Position numbers and translations under genes: made by a program. From assembly GCF_014698445.1 (NCBI RefSeq), contig NZ_JACJSZ010000004.1, positions 1 through 64,000 of the forward strand: a stretch of 64,000 nt of DNA, written 5' to 3'. The notes under the pieces were generated by a model. The model saw only the letters and a list, made by a program, of their open reading frames with translations, ran no database searches and had not been told where the DNA came from. The stretch comes from Microcystis elabens FACHB-917. GTDB lineage: Bacteria > Cyanobacteriota > Cyanobacteriia > PCC-6307 > Cyanobiaceae. Positions 1 through 10,758 of the stretch are shown here, one piece after another; position 1 is the first letter of the stretch; every line of letters begins with the position of its first letter.

Positions 1-417
1 GAAACATCCAGAACGGTGATCACGATGGCGTTCTACGTGATGAATGCAGAGAAGATCCTGAGGCTACTGCGCCTCTTATTGTCTATTCTTGTGTCTGTGT
101 ACTTCCTGATGCTCCTTTTGTGTGCCTCCTGGCGCCGTCCAGCGCTTCTGTGGGCTGCCTAATGAGGTTCTAGGAGTAAAACTGAGATCCGATGCGCCTG
201 GCCTTGCTGACCGAGAAAGCTGCCTGTGGCGTGCCCGAAATGCCCTCGAACGAAATTCAGCAAGCCCTACATACCTATTTATAATCTAGAGAGTTTCAAG
301 AATCGCGAATCAGAATCTTAGAACTCTGAACCACTGACATGGTTATTATACAGAGATTCAGCGCACTTGTCAATATTCAGAGGCAATACCTAGAGAAGAA
401 CCGGTTCACTCAAGCAG
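1..417. other. AT-rich stretch with no recognisable gene
   Basis: I see no open reading frame of convincing length and no RNA gene here. The base composition is clearly lower in GC than the core of the window and matches the zinc-ribbon gene that follows, so it probably belongs to the same acquired patch. It may hold the end of an element that continues outside the window. Confidence 0.5.
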
Positions 418-446
418 TTGACAATATTGCAGGATTGAACTATAAT
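418..446 (+). promoter_or_regulatory. Consensus sigma70-type promoter
   Basis: TTGACA (418-423) and TATAAT (441-446) are both perfect consensus hexamers separated by exactly 17 bases. Transcription would start near 453, just ahead of the AAGGTGG ribosome-binding sequence at 459-465 and the ATG at 469. It is the best promoter match I noticed in the window and drives a foreign-looking gene. Confidence 0.75.
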
Positions 447-468
447 GACTAGGCATTGAAGGTGGTAT

Positions 469-978
469 ATGCATTTTGCAAATGGACGAGATCGAGGACT
501 ATTTGAGATGATTGAATCAAGTCTAATCAACACAAAAGATGATCTAGATTCGATTTCAATGTTTTGTCCATTCTGTCAGATCGGCGGAAGTCGCAAGAAT
601 TCTAAGAAGTGGTCTCCGAGTCAACGCAAAGGATATATTCTCAATAACCACTCCAAAGGTTATGACTTTGCAGTGTTTTATTGTCACAATAGTCAGTGCG
701 ATTCACGAATCTTGAGTCGAGGATCTGGTGGATTATCACTTGAAGTATTTGCGAACTATGTTTTGGGTCAACAGATTGGAACTCATCGGAAGAGTTCATC
801 CTCAGTTGAGGTCACTTCAGAGACGCAGCAACGGAAGAGTTCTGATCATCAGAGGAATATGAGATCTAAGATTCAGGTTCTTCCACCATCGAATCGAAAT
901 CAACAGTCTGGTCTGGGTGCGGCACTCGATCGAAAGGTCAAGACTAGAAAGAATTCTCGTCGGAACCTGTACGAGTGA
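469..978 (+). CDS. Zinc-ribbon-like hypothetical protein (phage-like)
   Basis: A 169-residue basic protein. Two cysteine pairs are visible, CPFC at about residues 33-36 and C-H-N-S-Q-C at about 71-76, which would form a zinc ribbon like those at the N terminus of phage primases or replication proteins. The C-terminal third is rich in Ser, Arg, Lys and Gln and looks disordered. The start at 469 is preferred because an AAGGTGG sequence and a consensus promoter lie directly upstream; an internal ATG at 508 is possible. Codon use is AT-rich, unlike the neighbours, which suggests transfer. No helicase or primase domain follows, so the function is unknown. Confidence 0.6.
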   Translation: MHFANGRDRGLFEMIESSLINTKDDLDSISMFCPFCQIGGSRKNSKKWSPSQRKGYILNNHSKGYDFAVFYCHNSQCDSRILSRGSGGLSLEVFANYVLGQQIGTHRKSSSSVEVTSETQQRKSSDHQRNMRSKIQVLPPSNRNQQSGLGAALDRKVKTRKNSRRNLYE

Positions 979-1129
979 CCGTTGGGACTGGGGAGAGACC
1001 CGTTCCTGATCTCCCCTGCATCTGCACTCTGAGACAACGAGTGAATCACTCACGGCATTATTTCTGAGAATATTTATTGATATTTAGGATCCCTCTGAAC
1101 ACTTTATAGATTGACTTCCGCGTTTTCTC

Positions 1130-1303
1130 TCAGGGATCGATCACATCTAGAAGAGTTCCGTCTTGATCCACCAGTCGATGACGTTTCCCCGTAGATCGGG
1201 CACGGTTAGCAGCAGTGCGGTACGCATCTCCCTCGTTGTGTTTCGTCTGGAGGTGTCTCCATTTCCCGAACTGGTCCTGGTACTGAATGTCGATCTTGGT
1301 CAT
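1130..1303 (-). CDS. Small 57-residue hypothetical protein
   Basis: The reading frame starts at an ATG (1301-1303) four bases after the stop codon of the serine recombinase on the same strand, so the two are probably co-transcribed and translationally coupled. The product is compact and charged, with a tryptophan-containing N-terminal strand and an aspartate-rich end. Its spacing and composition look like a genuine small protein of the phage/island type, but I do not recognise a family with certainty. A longer in-frame version starting at 1492 overlaps the recombinase out of frame and is less likely. Confidence 0.55.
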   Translation of the reverse strand: MTKIDIQYQDQFGKWRHLQTKHNEGDAYRTAANRARSTGKRHRLVDQDGTLLDVIDP

Positions 1304-1307
1304 GGCA

Positions 1308-1889
1308 TCAAGCAGTGGTGGTGATGTGGTCTTTGAGAATCCGTTGGATCGTTGCGAGAGAGAGTCCTGTCTGATCTCGGATCGACCTGTAGGACTCCCC
1401 CTCGTCACGCAGACGAACCACCAATCGTTCCTTCTTCTCAGAGGTCTTCGGGCGTCCACCGAGGTTTCCTCCTGTCCTCCTGCGGTGTTCAACCGATTCC
1501 TTGGTGCGTTCCTGGATCAGTGACCTCTCCACCTCGGCAAGACCCGTCAGCAGTCCGATCACCAGTGGGGCGAGTTTTCCGAGTCCTCTGGTGTTGATCA
1601 GACCGTCCAGGGTGCGGACGTAGATCCCCTTGGTCTGGAGGTCAGAGAGACGGTTGATCACCTCCACCTGGGATCGACCGAGACGATCGAGTTTGGAGAC
1701 CACCAGTTCGTCCCCCTCCTGCAGTGACTCCAAGCAGGCACGCAACTGGGGTCGTTTCTCCAGGGGTGCACGGGAGGACACCTTCTCGGCAAAGACCTCT
1801 TCGCATCCAGCAGACCTCAGTTCAGTGACCTGGGCGTCTGTGTCCTGGTGGGTGGTCGAGCACCTGGCATACCCGATGGATCTGGGCAT
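1308..1889 (-). CDS. Serine recombinase (resolvase/invertase family)
   Basis: A 193-residue small serine recombinase that would cut and rejoin DNA through a 5'-phosphoserine intermediate. The N-terminal catalytic domain carries the Y-A-R-x-S motif with nucleophile Ser11, and the conserved S-K-L-D-R-L-G-R-S segment lies near residue 65. The C-terminal part (about 140-190) has the G-R-P linker and a helix-turn-helix like Hin and Tn3 resolvases. Length is normal for the family. It is followed by a coupled 57-residue gene. No transposase or inverted target segment is evident nearby, so its substrate is unknown. It is not an integron integrase, which would be a tyrosine recombinase. Confidence 0.9.
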   Translation of the reverse strand: MPRSIGYARCSTTHQDTDAQVTELRSAGCEEVFAEKVSSRAPLEKRPQLRACLESLQEGDELVVSKLDRLGRSQVEVINRLSDLQTKGIYVRTLDGLINTRGLGKLAPLVIGLLTGLAEVERSLIQERTKESVEHRRRTGGNLGGRPKTSEKKERLVVRLRDEGESYRSIRDQTGLSLATIQRILKDHITTTA

Positions 1890-1954
1890 CGGTCAGAACT
1901 CTTGGCGTTTCCGAACAAAGGAACCGTACAGAGTTTCTGATACGGGCAAACCCG

Positions 1955-2284
1955 TTGGCGTGTGGCATTTCAAAGGGTCCTGGCAACGCTTGGGTTTCTG
2001 AACGCAGGGGCAGCGGGTTCGATGCAACCACCCCTGACGGCAGAACCGTCCAGATCAAAGCGAACCACGCATCCCAGACCATCGGCATCAGGGGCGAGGC
2101 AGACCTCCTCCTGGTGGTCAGGGTGGAGGCAGACGGGTCATGGGAGGAGTTGTTCTACGGGGACTTCCAGGCAGCACTGTCCCTGGCGTCCTGGAGCAGC
2201 AGGGACAGCAAGCACTCGATCAGCGTCAAAGCACTCAGGTCACTGGGTCAGCGGATCCAGGAGGCAGAGGGCAGAGACCCCTGA
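1955..2284 (+). CDS. DUF6998-like protein, probably 5'-truncated
   Basis: The readable part (109 residues from a TTG) contains the segment G-F-D-A-T-T-P-D-G-R-T-V-Q-I-K and a following hydrophobic strand, a pattern seen in small proteins with a nuclease-like fold that test for DNA-linked substrates (DUF6998-like, tentative). The frame stays open upstream to a stop at 1826 with a plausible protein sequence (T-E-F-L-I-R-A) but no ATG, GTG or TTG. Either the true 5' end was lost when the divergent recombinase segment arrived, or the TTG is used. I cannot decide which. Confidence 0.45.
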   Translation: MACGISKGPGNAWVSERRGSGFDATTPDGRTVQIKANHASQTIGIRGEADLLLVVRVEADGSWEELFYGDFQAALSLASWSSRDSKHSISVKALRSLGQRIQEAEGRDP

Positions 2285-2295
2285 TCAGAGGCGAC

Positions 2296-2367
2296 TTTTG
2301 ACACCTCCAATTCCCGAGATCCCTTCCCCCACCAGGACGCATTGTTGTTTTGACACCTCTTTGACAC
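2296..2367. repeat. Short direct repeats TTTTGACACCTC
   Basis: TTTTGACACCTC occurs at 2296-2307 and 2348-2359, followed at once by a third TTTGACAC at 2360-2367. Each contains a TTGACA-like hexamer. They lie between the island and the 3' end of argJ and could be protein-binding sites, promoter elements or an island boundary. There is no direct functional evidence. Confidence 0.35.
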
Positions 2368-2414
2368 TAACGGAAACCGGCGTCCAGAATCCAGTCATAC
2401 CAAGGGGTTTACCC

Positions 2415-3659
2415 CTACGTCGTGTAATCGGCGTTGATGCGCACGTACTGATCCGAGAGGTCGCAGCCCCAGGCGGTGCCGCTGCCCGGGCCGTCCCCCA
2501 CCCGCAGCCGGATCGCCACCGTGTCGCCCGTGAGCGGATCGGCACTGAGGTAGGCGCCGGCGGCGCGGGCCTTCAGGTAGGCGGAGGCGGCGGGGCGGTC
2601 GAAGGGCAGGGGCTGGCCGGCCGCCATCAGCTGGTGCTCCCCCAGCCACAGGGCCACGGCGTCGGGGGCGAAGGCCACGCCGGCCCGGCCGGCGGCGGCG
2701 ACGATCCGGCCCCAGTTGGGGTCGCGGCCGTGGACGGCGCACTTCACCAGCGACGAGCCGGCCACGGTGCGGGCGATGGCCCGGGCGCCGGCCTCGTCGG
2801 CGGCGCCCTCCACCCGCACCTCGATCAGGCAGGTGGCGCCCTCGCCGTCGCGGGCGATCGCCCGGGCCAGGTGCTGCGACACCGCCGTCAGGCCGGCCTC
2901 CAGCGCGTCGAAGTGCTCCGGGCCCAGGGGCTCGCCGGCGGCAAAGGCCAGGTACGTGTCGTTGGTGCTGGTGTCGCCGTCCACCGTGATGGCGTTGAAG
3001 GAGCGATCCACCGCCCGGCGCACCATCGCCTGCCACACGTCGGCCGGGATGCCGGCATCGCAGGTGAGATAGCCCAGCATCGTGGCCATCTGGGGATGGA
3101 TCATCCCCGAGCCCTTGGCCATGCCGCCGATGCGCACCGTGCGGCCGCCCAGCTGGGCCTTCAGGGCGATCTCCTTGGCCACGAGGTCGGTGGTGAGGAT
3201 GGCCTCCGCCGCCGCGCCGCCGCCCTCGGGGCCAAGGGCGGCCACCAGGGGATCGAGACCCGCCACCAGCGTCTCCATCGGGATCGGCACGCCGATCACG
3301 CCGGTGGAGCAGATCAGCACCTCTTCGGGCGCCAGGCCCAGCCGCCCGGCCAGCTCGGCGGTGGCCCGCAGGCTGTCGGTGAGGCCACGCTCGCCGGTGC
3401 AGGCATTGGCCTGGCCCGAGTTGGTGAGCACCGCCCGGGCGTGCCCGCCCGTGGCCGCCAGCCGCTCGGCGCACAGATCCACACAGGCGGCCCGCACCAG
3501 GGAGGTGGTGAAGGTGCCGGCGCACGCCGCCCCCTCGGGGGCGAGCAGCAGGCAGAGATCCGGTCGGCCGGAGGCTTTGAGGCCGGCGGTGACGGCGGCG
3601 GCCAGGAAGCCCTCCGGGGCTGTGACGCCTGCGGGGATCGGGGTCCAGGGGTGGGTCAC
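2415..3659 (-). CDS. argJ: Bifunctional ornithine acetyltransferase / N-acetylglutamate synthase
   Basis: ArgJ transfers the acetyl group from N-acetylornithine to glutamate in cyclic arginine synthesis and, in the bifunctional form, also makes N-acetylglutamate from acetyl-CoA. The GTG at 3657-3659 gives 414 residues, the usual cyanobacterial length; an upstream ATG at 3800 would overlap the divergent gene and add a non-homologous tail. The self-cleavage site is visible in K-G-S-G-M-I-H-P-Q-M-A-T-M-L, with the nucleophile Thr at about residue 193. The protein ends in the expected N-A-D-Y-T-T. It is divergent from the MpaB-CoaE gene across a gap of about 110 bases. Confidence 0.93.
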   Translation of the reverse strand: MTHPWTPIPAGVTAPEGFLAAAVTAGLKASGRPDLCLLLAPEGAACAGTFTTSLVRAACVDLCAERLAATGGHARAVLTNSGQANACTGERGLTDSLRATAELAGRLGLAPEEVLICSTGVIGVPIPMETLVAGLDPLVAALGPEGGGAAAEAILTTDLVAKEIALKAQLGGRTVRIGGMAKGSGMIHPQMATMLGYLTCDAGIPADVWQAMVRRAVDRSFNAITVDGDTSTNDTYLAFAAGEPLGPEHFDALEAGLTAVSQHLARAIARDGEGATCLIEVRVEGAADEAGARAIARTVAGSSLVKCAVHGRDPNWGRIVAAAGRAGVAFAPDAVALWLGEHQLMAAGQPLPFDRPAASAYLKARAAGAYLSADPLTGDTVAIRLRVGDGPGSGTAWGCDLSDQYVRINADYTT

Positions 3660-3769
3660 GGCGGAGCGGAAACGGGGTGGGCTGGTGTTCCGAGCATCGG
3701 ACAGCACAGGCTGGCGAGCTCCGGCTGCAGCCCGGATCAGACTGATGCCCCAGTTGCCTGATTGCACCG

Positions 3770-5245
<1,476 letters not shown>

Positions 5246-5420
5246 GCGGGACGCCGATTTCGTCAAGTTTCGTGGGCTGGGGTCAAGAATCTGTGCGGAG
5301 CGCAAAAACCGAGCTCCCGGCATTTGATTATGGCGATTATGGAATATCGGCATGCCTGATTGGGCGTGCCCCGGCACCCTGTGCCTCCCGCCCGGCTCCT
5401 CTCCCCTCGCCATCCCCGCC

Positions 5421-8400
5421 ATGAGCCCGCTCACCAGCTACTCGGCTTCCCTCGACACCCCTGTCGGCAACAGCGGCACCGGTCTGGATCAAGTGCTCGG
5501 CTGGATTGCCCGCGACCCGGGCCTGGCTGGGGCCAACGAGGCCAGTTCGATCCGCGCCGGCCTGATCGCGTCCGATGGCCTCAACGCGCTCGTGGTGGAG
5601 GGCCTGCGGGCCATCGGCGCCTGGAGCAAGGACGTGCTCACGGCCGCCGACATCGTCGCCCTCAACGCCTGGGTGCGCGATCCGGCCTGTCCGAAGCGCT
5701 TCGAGCTGTTCGCCGCGCTGCACGGGGACGACGAAAACGGCGAGGAGACCGGTTTCCACCGCATCCAGAACGACGGCGGCATCCGTCTGTTCGACGGCCG
5801 CACGCTGATCGACACCGTGCTCGACGGCATCTACCACTTCGGCTTCCCGATCAACGCCGACGGCACCCGTCTCACCAACGAGGACGGCAACAACAACGCC
5901 CTGCTCACGGATGTTGCCCGCTGGCTCACCTCGCTGAAGGTGGACCTGGCCACGACGAACTCGGCGCTCGATCGCATCGTCGAGACGATCGTGGGCGATC
6001 CCGGCCTGCAGGCGAACATCCCCTGGGCCGACATCCGCGGCGGCGCCGAGGCGGCCAACCGGCTCGACGAACTGATCCTCGAGGGCATCGTCGCCCTGAA
6101 GCTGGAGGGCGCGGCGGACCCCGATGCCACGCGCCTGAGTGCCGACGAGGTGCGCTGGATGAACGGCTGGATCCGTGGCGACGCGACGCGGCTGGCGCGT
6201 TTCATTGCATGGCACGGCGACGACGAGAACGGCAGCGAGACGGGCTTCCACCTGGTTCAGAACGATGGCGCCACCACCAAGCTGTTCGGCCAGAACGCCG
6301 TCAACACAATCTTCGACGGTATCTTCCACATCGGCTTCACGATCAACGCCGACGGACGCTTCCAAAATGAGGACGGCGATGCCAACGCCCTGGTGAGCGA
6401 TGTGGCCGAGTGGATCAGCTACTACTACGGCGATTTCTCCACCACCGGCAGCGGCCTCGATCGGATGGTGGACTGGATCCAGCTGGATCCTGGGCTGTCA
6501 CGCTGTACGGCGGCGCTGGACATCAACGACGGCCTGACCGCAGCCAACGGCCTCAACCAGCTCTTCCTCAAGGCCGTCAACGAAACCGGCGTTAACCTCG
6601 ACGGCTGGATCAGCCGCTTCGACCTGCGGGAGATCAACCGCTGGGTGCGAGCCAACCGCTACGACGACTTCATTCTGCTGCACGGCGACGACGAGGACGG
6701 CATCGAGACGGGCTTCCACCTGATTCAGAACGACGGCGCCACCACCCAGTTCTTCGGCCAGAACCTGGTCAACACCGTGGCCGACGGCATTTACCACTAC
6801 GGCTTCGAGATCCAGGGCGAGAACTTCCTCAACGAGGACGGCAACACCAACCAGTCGCTCAGCGATGTCTCGGGCTGGCTGAACTATTTCCTCTTCGACA
6901 GGCGGCTCACCGTCGGCACCTGGAACGCCGACACGTTCGTCGGCAACGACGAAGCCGATCAGGTGCTCGCTTACGGGGGCAACGATGTGATCGACGGCGC
7001 AGGCGGCTCCGACCTGCTGGACGGCAGCTGGGGCCACGACACCCTGCGCGGCGGCAGCGGCGCCGACCTGCTCGACGGAGGCTTCGACGACGACACCCTG
7101 GATGGCGGCGAGGATGGCGACACCTACCTGGTGAGCGGCGCCGATCCCGAGAACCCCGACTGGCAGACCTACAGCTTCCAGGGTTACGACACCTACGCCG
7201 ACAGCGGCAGCCAGGGCGTGGACGTGATCCTTGCCCAGGGCTTCGGCGCGGTGGACATCGGCTTCCGCGGCTTCGGGCCCGACAGCGGCATCGAGCGCAT
7301 CGTCAACGCCACCGACGGCGGCACCCCGGTGCGGCTGCTGGGAAACTGGGAGAGCAACGTCCTCGACTTCTCCTTGGTGGAGCTGGTGGGCGGCAATTTC
7401 TCGATCGATGCCGGTGACGGCTGCGACATCGCGCGCGGCACCGCCGCGGCCGACGACATCCGCGGCGGTCGCGGTGACGACACGCTCGACGGTTCCGGTG
7501 GCAGCGACACCTACCGAGTGAGCGGCTTCGACCCGGAATGGGTGGAGGGGCGGCCTTACACCTTCGAGGGCTTCGACCGCATCGTGGATTCCGGTGCCGC
7601 CGGCGAAGACGTCGACACGATCGTGGCCGAAGGCGTGGGTCCGGTGGATGTGGGCCTGCAGGATTTCGGCCCGCAGAATGGGATCGAGCGCATCCTCAAC
7701 GCCACCAGCGCCGAGGTGCGGCTGATCGGCAACTGGAAGGCGAACGTCTTCGACTTCTCGACCACCGAACTGATCGGGGGCAACTTCCTGATCGACAGTG
7801 GCTGGGGCGGCGACACGGTGATCGGCACGGCCCTGGCCGACCGCATCCGCGGCGGCGGCGGCGATGACGCGCTCGACGGCGGCGGCGGTGGCGACACCTA
7901 CCTGGTGAGCGGCAACACCCCCGAGTGGATCGAGGGACAGCCCTACACCTTTGAGGGCTTCGACACGATCCAGGACAGCGGCCACGATGGCATCGACGAG
8001 ATCGTCGCCGTCGGCGAGGGGCCGGTGGACATCGGCTTCCACAGGTTCGGGCCCGACAGCGGCATCGAGCGCATCGTCAACAACACCACTCAGATCGACC
8101 CCGACGGCGTGATCTCCCCGGCCGCAGTGCGGCTGCTGGGTAACTGGGAGACGAACACGCTCGACTTCTCCGCCACCGAGCTGGTCGGCGGCCTGCTGGC
8201 CGGCTTCAGCATCGACGCCGGCTGGGGCGCCGACATCGTGCGGGGTACGGACCAGGCTGACCGCATCCGCGGCGGCGGCGACAACGACCTCCTCGACGGC
8301 CGGGGCGGCGGCGATCTCTACGAGGTGAGTGGCCACGATCCCAACAACGCCGACTGGGCCACCTATGACTTTGAAGGTTTTGACACCTTCGCCGACTCCG

Positions 8401-10382
8401 GCGCCTCCGGCGACGGCGTCGATGAGATCGTCGCCGTCGGCATGGGGCCGGTGGACATCGGCTTTCTGAACTTCGACGCCGGCTCGGGCATCGAGCTGAT
8501 CGTCAACAGCACCCAGATCGATGACGGCAACGGCGGCCTCACCACAGCCCAGGTGGGACTGGTGGGCAACTGGGAGGCCAATCGCCTCGACTTCTCCGGT
8601 GTCACCCTGGTCGGCGGCAACTTCCGCATCGACGGCGGCTGGGGCGCCGACACGATCGTCGGCACGGCCTTTGCCGACCGCATCCGCGGCGGCGGCGACA
8701 ACGACCTGTTGCAGGGAGGCGCCGGCGATGACACCTACGAGGTGAGCGGCCGCGATCCCGCTAACCCCGACTGGAAGACTTACAGCTTCGAGGGCTACGA
8801 CACCTACGCCGACAGCAGCGGCTCCGACCGCATCGTGGCGGTGGCGGCCAACGGCAGCGACGGCGTCGACATCGGTCTCCTCAGCTTCGGCCCGGCCAGC
8901 GGCATCGAACTGATCGACGCCACGGGCACCAGCGGCAGGGTGCGCCTGCTCGGCGACTGGCAGAACAACACACTCGACTTCAGCGCCACCGAACTGCGTG
9001 GCGGCAACCTCAGCATTGAGCTCAACGACGGCAGTGACACCTTCGTGGGCAGCGCCGGCGCCGACACTGTGAGCGGCGGCTACGGCAACGACCGCATCAG
9101 CGGCGGCGGCGGCAACGACCGCATCAGCGGCGGCGGAGGCGACGACGTGCTCGACGGCGGTGAGGGCAGCGACACCTACGTCGTGAGCGGCCTGGAAGCG
9201 GGCGGCTGGAAGACCTTCGGCGGCCTGGACACCTACAACGACACCGGTCTCAGCGGCGTCGACCGGATCGTTGCCATCGGCAACGCCGACGTGGACATTG
9301 GCCTGGCCGGCGGCAACTTCCTCGCCAGCGCCGGCATCGAGCAGATCGTCAACAGCACCAAGAAGACTGTCAACGGCGTCACCACCACCGGCCGTGTGCG
9401 GCTGATGGGGAACTGGGACAACAACACCCTCAATTTCAGCGGCGTGAGCTTCATCGGCGGTGGCATCCGCATCGACGCCGGCGACGGCGCCGACACCGTG
9501 ACCGGCAGCACCAGCGGCGACCTGATCCTCGCTGGCAGGGGCGACGACAGGCTCAACGGCGCCGGCGGCGCCGACACCTACGAGGTGGGCGGCACCCTCG
9601 CCAGCGGCTTCCAGGGCTACGACACGATCCAGGACAGCGGCAGCGGCGCCGGCGAGATCGACCGCATCGTCGCCACGGCCGGAACGGCCGCCGTTGACAT
9701 CGGCATGAAGAGCTTCTCCGCCGCCGCCACCGGCATCGAGCTGATCGACGCCTCCACCACCAGGGGCGCCGTCCGCCTGCTCGGCGACGCCACCGCCAAC
9801 ATCCTCAACTTCAGCGGCGTCACCCTGCTCGGCGCCAACCTCAGCATCGACGCCGGCGGCGGCAACGACAGCATCACCGGCAGCACCGGCGCCGACCGCA
9901 TCCTCGGCGGCCTGGGGATCGACACCGTGAACGGCGGCGAGGGCAACGACGTGATCAGCGGCGGCCGCGGCCTCGACAGGCTCAGCGGCGGCAATGGCGC
10001 CGACACGTTCCAGTACACCACCCTCACCGACGGCATCGTCGGCGGCACAAGGTCCGCGCCCACGTTTGAGAAGATCATTGGCTTCAGCGTCGGCAGCGAT
10101 CGCTTCGACGTCACCACCACGCCACCCAGCGGCGGCTTCAGGAACCTCGGGGCCACCTCGACCCTCACGGTCTCGGGCATCACCGACCTGCTGAGAGCCT
10201 CGAATTTCGTGGCCAACGGCGCCGCCACCTTCACCTACGGCAGCGGCACCGGTCTGCGCACCTTCATCGCCTTCAACGACGCCAGCGCGGGCTACACCCC
10301 CACCACCGACGCGCTGCTTGAGATTACAGGCTATAGCTTCAGCAGCGGCTTCAACTCCTTGAGCCAGATCAGCATCGTCTGA
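5421..10382 (+). CDS. Large RTX-repeat secreted protein
   Basis: A 1,653-residue acidic, calcium-binding-type protein, probably exported by a type I system through an uncleaved C-terminal signal. The ATG at 5421 is chosen; the frame extends 23 codons upstream. Residues 1 to about 490 hold three copies of a domain of about 160 residues, each with the core L-H-G-D-D-E-x-G-x-E-T-G-F-H and an N-E-D-G-N tail, a module I recall from RTX proteins near peroxidase-like domains. From about 496 on there are G-G-x-G-x-D nonapeptide blocks alternating with seven longer units of about 130-140 residues (V-S-G-x-D-P, D-I-G-F, L-D-F-S signatures). The last 120 residues lack repeats, as expected for a secretion tail. 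Likely surface or adhesin-like; no enzymatic motif was seen. Confidence 0.88.
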   Translation: MSPLTSYSASLDTPVGNSGTGLDQVLGWIARDPGLAGANEASSIRAGLIASDGLNALVVEGLRAIGAWSKDVLTAADIVALNAWVRDPACPKRFELFAALHGDDENGEETGFHRIQNDGGIRLFDGRTLIDTVLDGIYHFGFPINADGTRLTNEDGNNNALLTDVARWLTSLKVDLATTNSALDRIVETIVGDPGLQANIPWADIRGGAEAANRLDELILEGIVALKLEGAADPDATRLSADEVRWMNGWIRGDATRLARFIAWHGDDENGSETGFHLVQNDGATTKLFGQNAVNTIFDGIFHIGFTINADGRFQNEDGDANALVSDVAEWISYYYGDFSTTGSGLDRMVDWIQLDPGLSRCTAALDINDGLTAANGLNQLFLKAVNETGVNLDGWISRFDLREINRWVRANRYDDFILLHGDDEDGIETGFHLIQNDGATTQFFGQNLVNTVADGIYHYGFEIQGENFLNEDGNTNQSLSDVSGWLNYFLFDRRLTVGTWNADTFVGNDEADQVLAYGGNDVIDGAGGSDLLDGSWGHDTLRGGSGADLLDGGFDDDTLDGGEDGDTYLVSGADPENPDWQTYSFQGYDTYADSGSQGVDVILAQGFGAVDIGFRGFGPDSGIERIVNATDGGTPVRLLGNWESNVLDFSLVELVGGNFSIDAGDGCDIARGTAAADDIRGGRGDDTLDGSGGSDTYRVSGFDPEWVEGRPYTFEGFDRIVDSGAAGEDVDTIVAEGVGPVDVGLQDFGPQNGIERILNATSAEVRLIGNWKANVFDFSTTELIGGNFLIDSGWGGDTVIGTALADRIRGGGGDDALDGGGGGDTYLVSGNTPEWIEGQPYTFEGFDTIQDSGHDGIDEIVAVGEGPVDIGFHRFGPDSGIERIVNNTTQIDPDGVISPAAVRLLGNWETNTLDFSATELVGGLLAGFSIDAGWGADIVRGTDQADRIRGGGDNDLLDGRGGGDLYEVSGHDPNNADWATYDFEGFDTFADSGASGDGVDEIVAVGMGPVDIGFLNFDAGSGIELIVNSTQIDDGNGGLTTAQVGLVGNWEANRLDFSGVTLVGGNFRIDGGWGADTIVGTAFADRIRGGGDNDLLQGGAGDDTYEVSGRDPANPDWKTYSFEGYDTYADSSGSDRIVAVAANGSDGVDIGLLSFGPASGIELIDATGTSGRVRLLGDWQNNTLDFSATELRGGNLSIELNDGSDTFVGSAGADTVSGGYGNDRISGGGGNDRISGGGGDDVLDGGEGSDTYVVSGLEAGGWKTFGGLDTYNDTGLSGVDRIVAIGNADVDIGLAGGNFLASAGIEQIVNSTKKTVNGVTTTGRVRLMGNWDNNTLNFSGVSFIGGGIRIDAGDGADTVTGSTSGDLILAGRGDDRLNGAGGADTYEVGGTLASGFQGYDTIQDSGSGAGEIDRIVATAGTAAVDIGMKSFSAAATGIELIDASTTRGAVRLLGDATANILNFSGVTLLGANLSIDAGGGNDSITGSTGADRILGGLGIDTVNGGEGNDVISGGRGLDRLSGGNGADTFQYTTLTDGIVGGTRSAPTFEKIIGFSVGSDRFDVTTTPPSGGFRNLGATSTLTVSGITDLLRASNFVANGAATFTYGSGTGLRTFIAFNDASAGYTPTTDALLEITGYSFSSGFNSLSQISIV

Positions 10383-10388
10383 TCGGGC

Positions 10389-10739
10389 TCAGCCCTTCAG
10401 CTGCTCGGCCAAAATGCGGTTGGCGAGCTTGGGATCGGCCTTGCCGCCGGTCTTCTTCATGAGCTGGCCCGCGAAGAAGCCCTGCAGCTTGGTCTTGCCG
10501 CCGCGGAAGGCCTCCACCTCCGCGGGGTGAGCGGCCAGCAGCTCATCGACAATCGCCGCGATCGCCGCCGGGTCGCTGATCATCCCCAGGCCCCGCGCCT
10601 CCACCAGGGCAGCCGGCGAATCGCCCTTCTTCAGCAGTTCAGGCGGGAACTCCTTGGCGAACATGCCGCTGATGCTGCCAGCCTCAATCAGGCCCACCAT
10701 TTCCGCCAGCTGGCCCGGCAGGAAGGGAAGGTCGGCGAC
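10389..10739 (-). pseudogene. gatB 3'-end fragment (duplicate)
   Basis: The sequence encodes only the last 115 or so residues of GatB (from A-D-L-P-F to the end L-A-E-Q-L-K-G), about 80% identical to the C terminus of the intact gatB at 16,140. It lacks the whole catalytic part. About 18 bases beyond its broken end the sequence changes to the start of a second coaE on the other strand. It is a remnant of a segmental duplication or of recombination with a relative. Confidence 0.9.
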
Positions 10740-10758
10740 GGGAGGCGGCGAAGCGGGC

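Noticed and set aside
1308-1889. Serine recombinase as the enzyme that moved the two cassettes
   Set aside because: attC-type cassettes with G^WT joins are moved by tyrosine-type integron integrases; small serine recombinases make 2-bp staggered cuts at dimer sites that are not seen at the island ends.
2400-2416. AGGGGTTTACCCCT hairpin as the argJ terminator
   Set aside because: The stem is only 5 bases, overlaps the stop codon and has no T tract.
5246-5340. TCAAGAATCTG motif before the RTX gene as a third attC-like repeat
   Set aside because: It resembles the cassette arms over only about 10 bases, has no pairing arm and no GTT core.
7000-10000. Regular repeats in the RTX gene considered as a CRISPR or tandem-repeat array
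   Set aside because: The periodicity is that of codons for Ca-binding nonapeptides with synonymous drift; there is no constant repeat/unique spacer pattern.
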